Positions 6,893-9,133 of a DNA stretch of 9,133 nt are shown here, piece by piece. The translations under genes and the position numbers were made by a program. Numbering within the stretch: position 1 is the stretch's first letter; every line of letters starts with the position of its first letter. The stretch is taken from NCBI GenBank assembly GCA_002746395.1, contig NVXA01000006.1:24718-33850 (forward strand), read 5' to 3'. The notes under the pieces were generated by a model. The model was not told the origin of the DNA, did not search any database, and worked only from the letters and a program-made list of their open reading frames with translations. Source of the DNA: Paracoccaceae bacterium. GTDB lineage: Bacteria > Pseudomonadota > Alphaproteobacteria > Rhodobacterales > Rhodobacteraceae.

Positions 6893-8218
6893 CTAGAGCG
6901 AAATCGCCCCTGTTGCTACGTCGTAAATCAGCTTTACGTTCAACACGATCACAATAATCGCAATCAACCACGCCGTAAGCGTCATCCATCGCGGAGCGTG
7001 CAGGCCGTTCATGCGTTTTTTATCCGCAGTGAACATCACCAAAGGTACGACGGCAAACGGCAGTTGCAGACTAAGCATCACCTGACTTAGCACCAATAGT
7101 TTTGCGGTACCGCTATCGCCATATATGTAGACAGCAACGACTGCCGGAATTACGGCAATGCCGCGCGTGACCAGCCGTCTTGCCCATGCCGGCATCTTGA
7201 AATGAATAAAGCCTTCCATGATTATTTGCCCCGCCAAGGTGGCGGTTACCGTGGAATTCAAGCCGGATGCCAAAAGGGCAACGGCGAATAAGGTGGAGGC
7301 GATTGATAATCCCAGAATGGGTGACAGCAGTTCGTAAGCGTCTTGAATTTCGGCAACCTCGGTACGCCCTGTGGCGTTGAACGTCGCTGCCGCCAGCACC
7401 AGAATGGCGCCGTTGATAAACAGTGCGAACATCAAAGCAACTGTGGAATCGATAGTACCCATGCGGATAGCATCACGTTTTTCGGCATTACTAGGGCCAT
7501 AGCTACGAGTTTGAATAATAGCGGAGTGCAAATAAAGATTATGTGGCATCACGGTTGCGCCGATAATTCCCAGCGCCAGATACAGCATCATTGGACTTTC
7601 AAGGATGTCGCGTTGTGGAACAAGGCCAGACAACAGGTCCCCCATCACGGGGTCAGCATAGGCAATCTGGATGATGAAACAAACGGCGATAACCAAAGTC
7701 AGGGCAACGATAACGGCCTCGACTTTGCGAAACCCCTTCCCTTGCAGCCAAAAAATCAGCGCAACATCAGCGAGGGTTATTAGCACACCTATTTCCATCG
7801 GAATGCCGAACAATAAGTTCAGGGCAATAGCGGTGCCAATCACCTCTGCCAGATCAGTGGCGATGATTGCAGCCTCGGCCATGAGCCACAAGAACCAGCG
7901 CGCCTTTTTGCCGTAAGCATCATAGCACGCCTGTGCGAGATCTTGACCACTGGCTATACCAAGGCGCAGTGACAGTGCCTGCAAAATGATCGCCATGAAA
8001 TTTGACAGAAGCACGATGGACAACAGCGTATACCCAAAGGCCGAACCACCGGCGATGGATGTGGCCCAGTTGCCCGGATCCATATAGCCAACGGCAACCA
8101 GATAGCCCGGCCCGAGAAAACCACTTAGGCGGCGCCAAAATTTCCCTGAATGCACGGGGATAGAGCGGTGAACCTCGGATAGAGAAGGCATAAGGCCTTT
8201 TTCGTTGCGGGTATCCAT
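6893..8218 (-). CDS. mntH: Nramp-family manganese/divalent metal:proton symporter MntH
   Basis: Inner-membrane importer that takes up Mn2+ (and other divalent metals) with protons. 441 residues and highly hydrophobic, with about eleven predictable membrane segments. The metal-site motifs of the family are intact: DPGN (47-50, in [15 protein letters not shown]) in segment 1 and MPHN (224-227, in [13 protein letters not shown]) in segment 6. The polar N-terminal tail of about 35 residues is a little longer than in E. coli MntH (412 residues in total). The frame extends 14 codons further upstream, but AGGA (complement at 8225-8228) lies 6 nt before the ATG at 8218, which decides the start. The Fur/Mur-like palindrome at 8255-8271 suggests repression by manganese. 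Divergent from the ABC-F gene, and followed by ndk on the same strand. Confidence 0.95.
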   Translation of the reverse strand: MDTRNEKGLMPSLSEVHRSIPVHSGKFWRRLSGFLGPGYLVAVGYMDPGNWATSIAGGSAFGYTLLSIVLLSNFMAIILQALSLRLGIASGQDLAQACYDAYGKKARWFLWLMAEAAIIATDLAEVIGTAIALNLLFGIPMEIGVLITLADVALIFWLQGKGFRKVEAVIVALTLVIAVCFIIQIAYADPVMGDLLSGLVPQRDILESPMMLYLALGIIGATVMPHNLYLHSAIIQTRSYGPSNAEKRDAIRMGTIDSTVALMFALFINGAILVLAAATFNATGRTEVAEIQDAYELLSPILGLSIASTLFAVALLASGLNSTVTATLAGQIIMEGFIHFKMPAWARRLVTRGIAVIPAVVAVYIYGDSGTAKLLVLSQVMLSLQLPFAVVPLVMFTADKKRMNGLHAPRWMTLTAWLIAIIVIVLNVKLIYDVATGAISL

Positions 8219-8242
8219 TTTATTTCCTGTGCCATTTTCACC

Positions 8243-8271
8243 CTGATATTGCTTTTGCAAGTCATTCGCAA
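8243..8271 (-). promoter_or_regulatory. Candidate mntH promoter
   Basis: On the minus strand, TTGCGA (8266-8271) and TATCAG (8243-8248) are separated by 17 nt, and would start transcription around 8236, giving a leader of about 18-20 nt before the mntH ATG. Both boxes depart from consensus, so this is tentative. The -35 box lies within the palindrome described separately, an arrangement suited to repression. Confidence 0.35.
8255..8271. promoter_or_regulatory. Putative Fur/Mur-family (manganese-responsive) operator upstream of mntH
   Basis: The 17-bp sequence TTGCAAGTCATTCGCAA is an interrupted palindrome: 12 of 17 positions match its own reverse complement, and the outer TTGC/GCAA arms match perfectly. 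It lies 37 nt upstream of the mntH start and covers its likely -35 box. Alphaproteobacteria commonly control mntH or sitABCD through Mur, a manganese-sensing Fur paralogue that binds TGCAA-type palindromes. Assigning this site to Mur is inference from position and shape. Confidence 0.45.
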
Positions 8272-8333
8272 GTTAATTCTTTACAACGTCACATTCGATT
8301 GACAGCCCCATGTCGCTAAGGCAAAAGCCCCCC

Positions 8334-9133
8334 ATGCTAGCTATTAGAAACATAACATTCACCCTTGAGGGTCGCAAACTGATCGACAGTTCGACCGTCA
8401 CGATTCCCTCTGGTCATAAGGTGGGAATTGTCGGGCGCAACGGCGCCGGCAAGACCACCCTATTCAAGCTGATCCGCGGCGAATGGGTGCTTGACGAGGG
8501 CGAGATTGAAATCCCGCGTGGCGCACGCATTGGCGGCATCGCGCAAGAAGTTCCCTCGGGGCCGGAAAGCCTAATTTCAGTGGTTTTGGCCGCAGATGTT
8601 GAGCGCACGGATTTGTTGGCCGAGGCTGAAACCGCCACGGACCCAACCCGAATTTCAGACATATACATGCGCCTTGCGGATATCGAGGCGCATTCTGCCG
8701 AGGCCCGCGCTGCCAGTATTTTGCACGGCCTTGGGTTTGATAATGACGCGCAGCAACAGCCCTGTTCAGACTTCTCCGGTGGTTGGCGTATGCGGGTGGC
8801 TTTGGCCGCAGTACTGTTCTCGCAGCCTGATTTCTTGTTGCTCGACGAGCCGACAAACTATCTGGACCTTGAAGGGTCGATCTGGTTGGAGCAATATCTG
8901 ACCAGATATCCGCACACAGTATTGATTATCAGCCATGACAAAGCGCTGCTGAACCGTTCTGTGACGCAAATCCTGCATTTGGATCAGCAGAAGTTGACGC
9001 TTTACACGGGCAATTACGACACGTTCGAAAACACCCGCCGTGCGAAGCTGGAACAGCTTGTTGCCCAGAAGAAAAAGCAGGATGCGCAGCGCGAGCATAT
9101 GGAATCCTATATCAACCGTTTCCGCGCGCAGGC
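8334..9133 (+). CDS. ABC-F family ATPase, YheS-like (3' partial)
   Basis: Soluble ATPase with tandem ABC domains and no membrane part. ABC-F proteins bind the ribosomal E site and help stalled or difficult translation. Only the first 266 codons are in the window and the frame is still open at base 9133. The first ATP-binding domain has Walker A GRNGAGKTT (34-42), signature FSGGWRMR (147-154), Walker B LLLDEPTN (168-175) and the switch histidine in ISHD (H201). The signature variant FSGGWRMR and the segment YTGNYDTFE (224-232) match the YheS/Uup-like group. Residues from about 233 begin the basic, coiled-coil linker (P-site tRNA interaction motif), ending in SYINRFRAQA at the window edge. The start is the first ATG, with a weakly placed TAAGG at 8317-8321, 12 nt upstream. 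TTGACA at 8299-8304 resembles a -35 box but has no good -10 partner. Confidence 0.93.
   Translation, partial: MLAIRNITFTLEGRKLIDSSTVTIPSGHKVGIVGRNGAGKTTLFKLIRGEWVLDEGEIEIPRGARIGGIAQEVPSGPESLISVVLAADVERTDLLAEAETATDPTRISDIYMRLADIEAHSAEARAASILHGLGFDNDAQQQPCSDFSGGWRMRVALAAVLFSQPDFLLLDEPTNYLDLEGSIWLEQYLTRYPHTVLIISHDKALLNRSVTQILHLDQQKLTLYTGNYDTFENTRRAKLEQLVAQKKKQDAQREHMESYINRFRAQ

Noticed and set aside
8299..8327. TTGACA as promoter of the ABC-F gene.
   Set aside because: The -35 hexamer is perfect, but no acceptable -10 box lies 16-18 nt downstream before the start codon.

Overview
The window looks like chromosomal DNA of an alphaproteobacterium, most likely of the Rhodobacterales/Roseobacter type. 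This rests on protein style (an alphaproteobacterial-type nucleoside diphosphate kinase, a lysine-forming saccharopine dehydrogenase, a stand-alone TfoX C-terminal domain), a base composition near 50% GC in the genes I sampled, and a tRNA with an encoded CCA. No database search was possible, so the taxonomy is inference.

Left part (1-2529, + strand): a molybdate ABC importer operon, modA-modB-modC. modA is cut at its 5' end by the window edge. The three genes overlap (modA/modB by 1-4 nt, modB/modC by 11 nt). ModA binds molybdate in the periplasm, ModB forms the channel, and ModC hydrolyses ATP and carries a C-terminal molybdate-binding (Mop/TOBE) domain.

Next (2526-3284, - strand): an AT-rich stretch holding a small multi-membrane-span protein gene that appears broken by a 1-nt frameshift. 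It is followed by a tRNA with anticodon CAU, probably tRNA-Ile2, with a recognisable promoter. The remaining spacer (3053-3167 and 3285-3350) shows nothing further that I can support apart from the purM ribosome binding site.

Middle (3351-6392, + strand): a tightly packed purM-purN-saccharopine dehydrogenase-TfoX_C cluster. PurM and PurN are steps of purine synthesis. The other two genes are joined to them by very short spacing or overlap, although no functional link is obvious.

Right part: ndk (6389-6811, -) and the manganese transporter mntH (6893-8218, -) run leftward. mntH is preceded by a 17-bp interrupted palindrome that overlaps its likely -35 box and fits a Fur/Mur-family operator. 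Divergent from mntH, an ABC-F (YheS-like) translation-factor ATPase gene starts at 8334 and runs off the right edge.

Most of the window is ordinary core metabolism and transport. I do not see a mobile element, CRISPR array, defence island or a clearly new system. The points most worth a second look are the frameshifted membrane gene, the lysine-forming saccharopine dehydrogenase coupled to purMN, the mntH operator, and the CAU tRNA with a G-U pair at its acceptor end.
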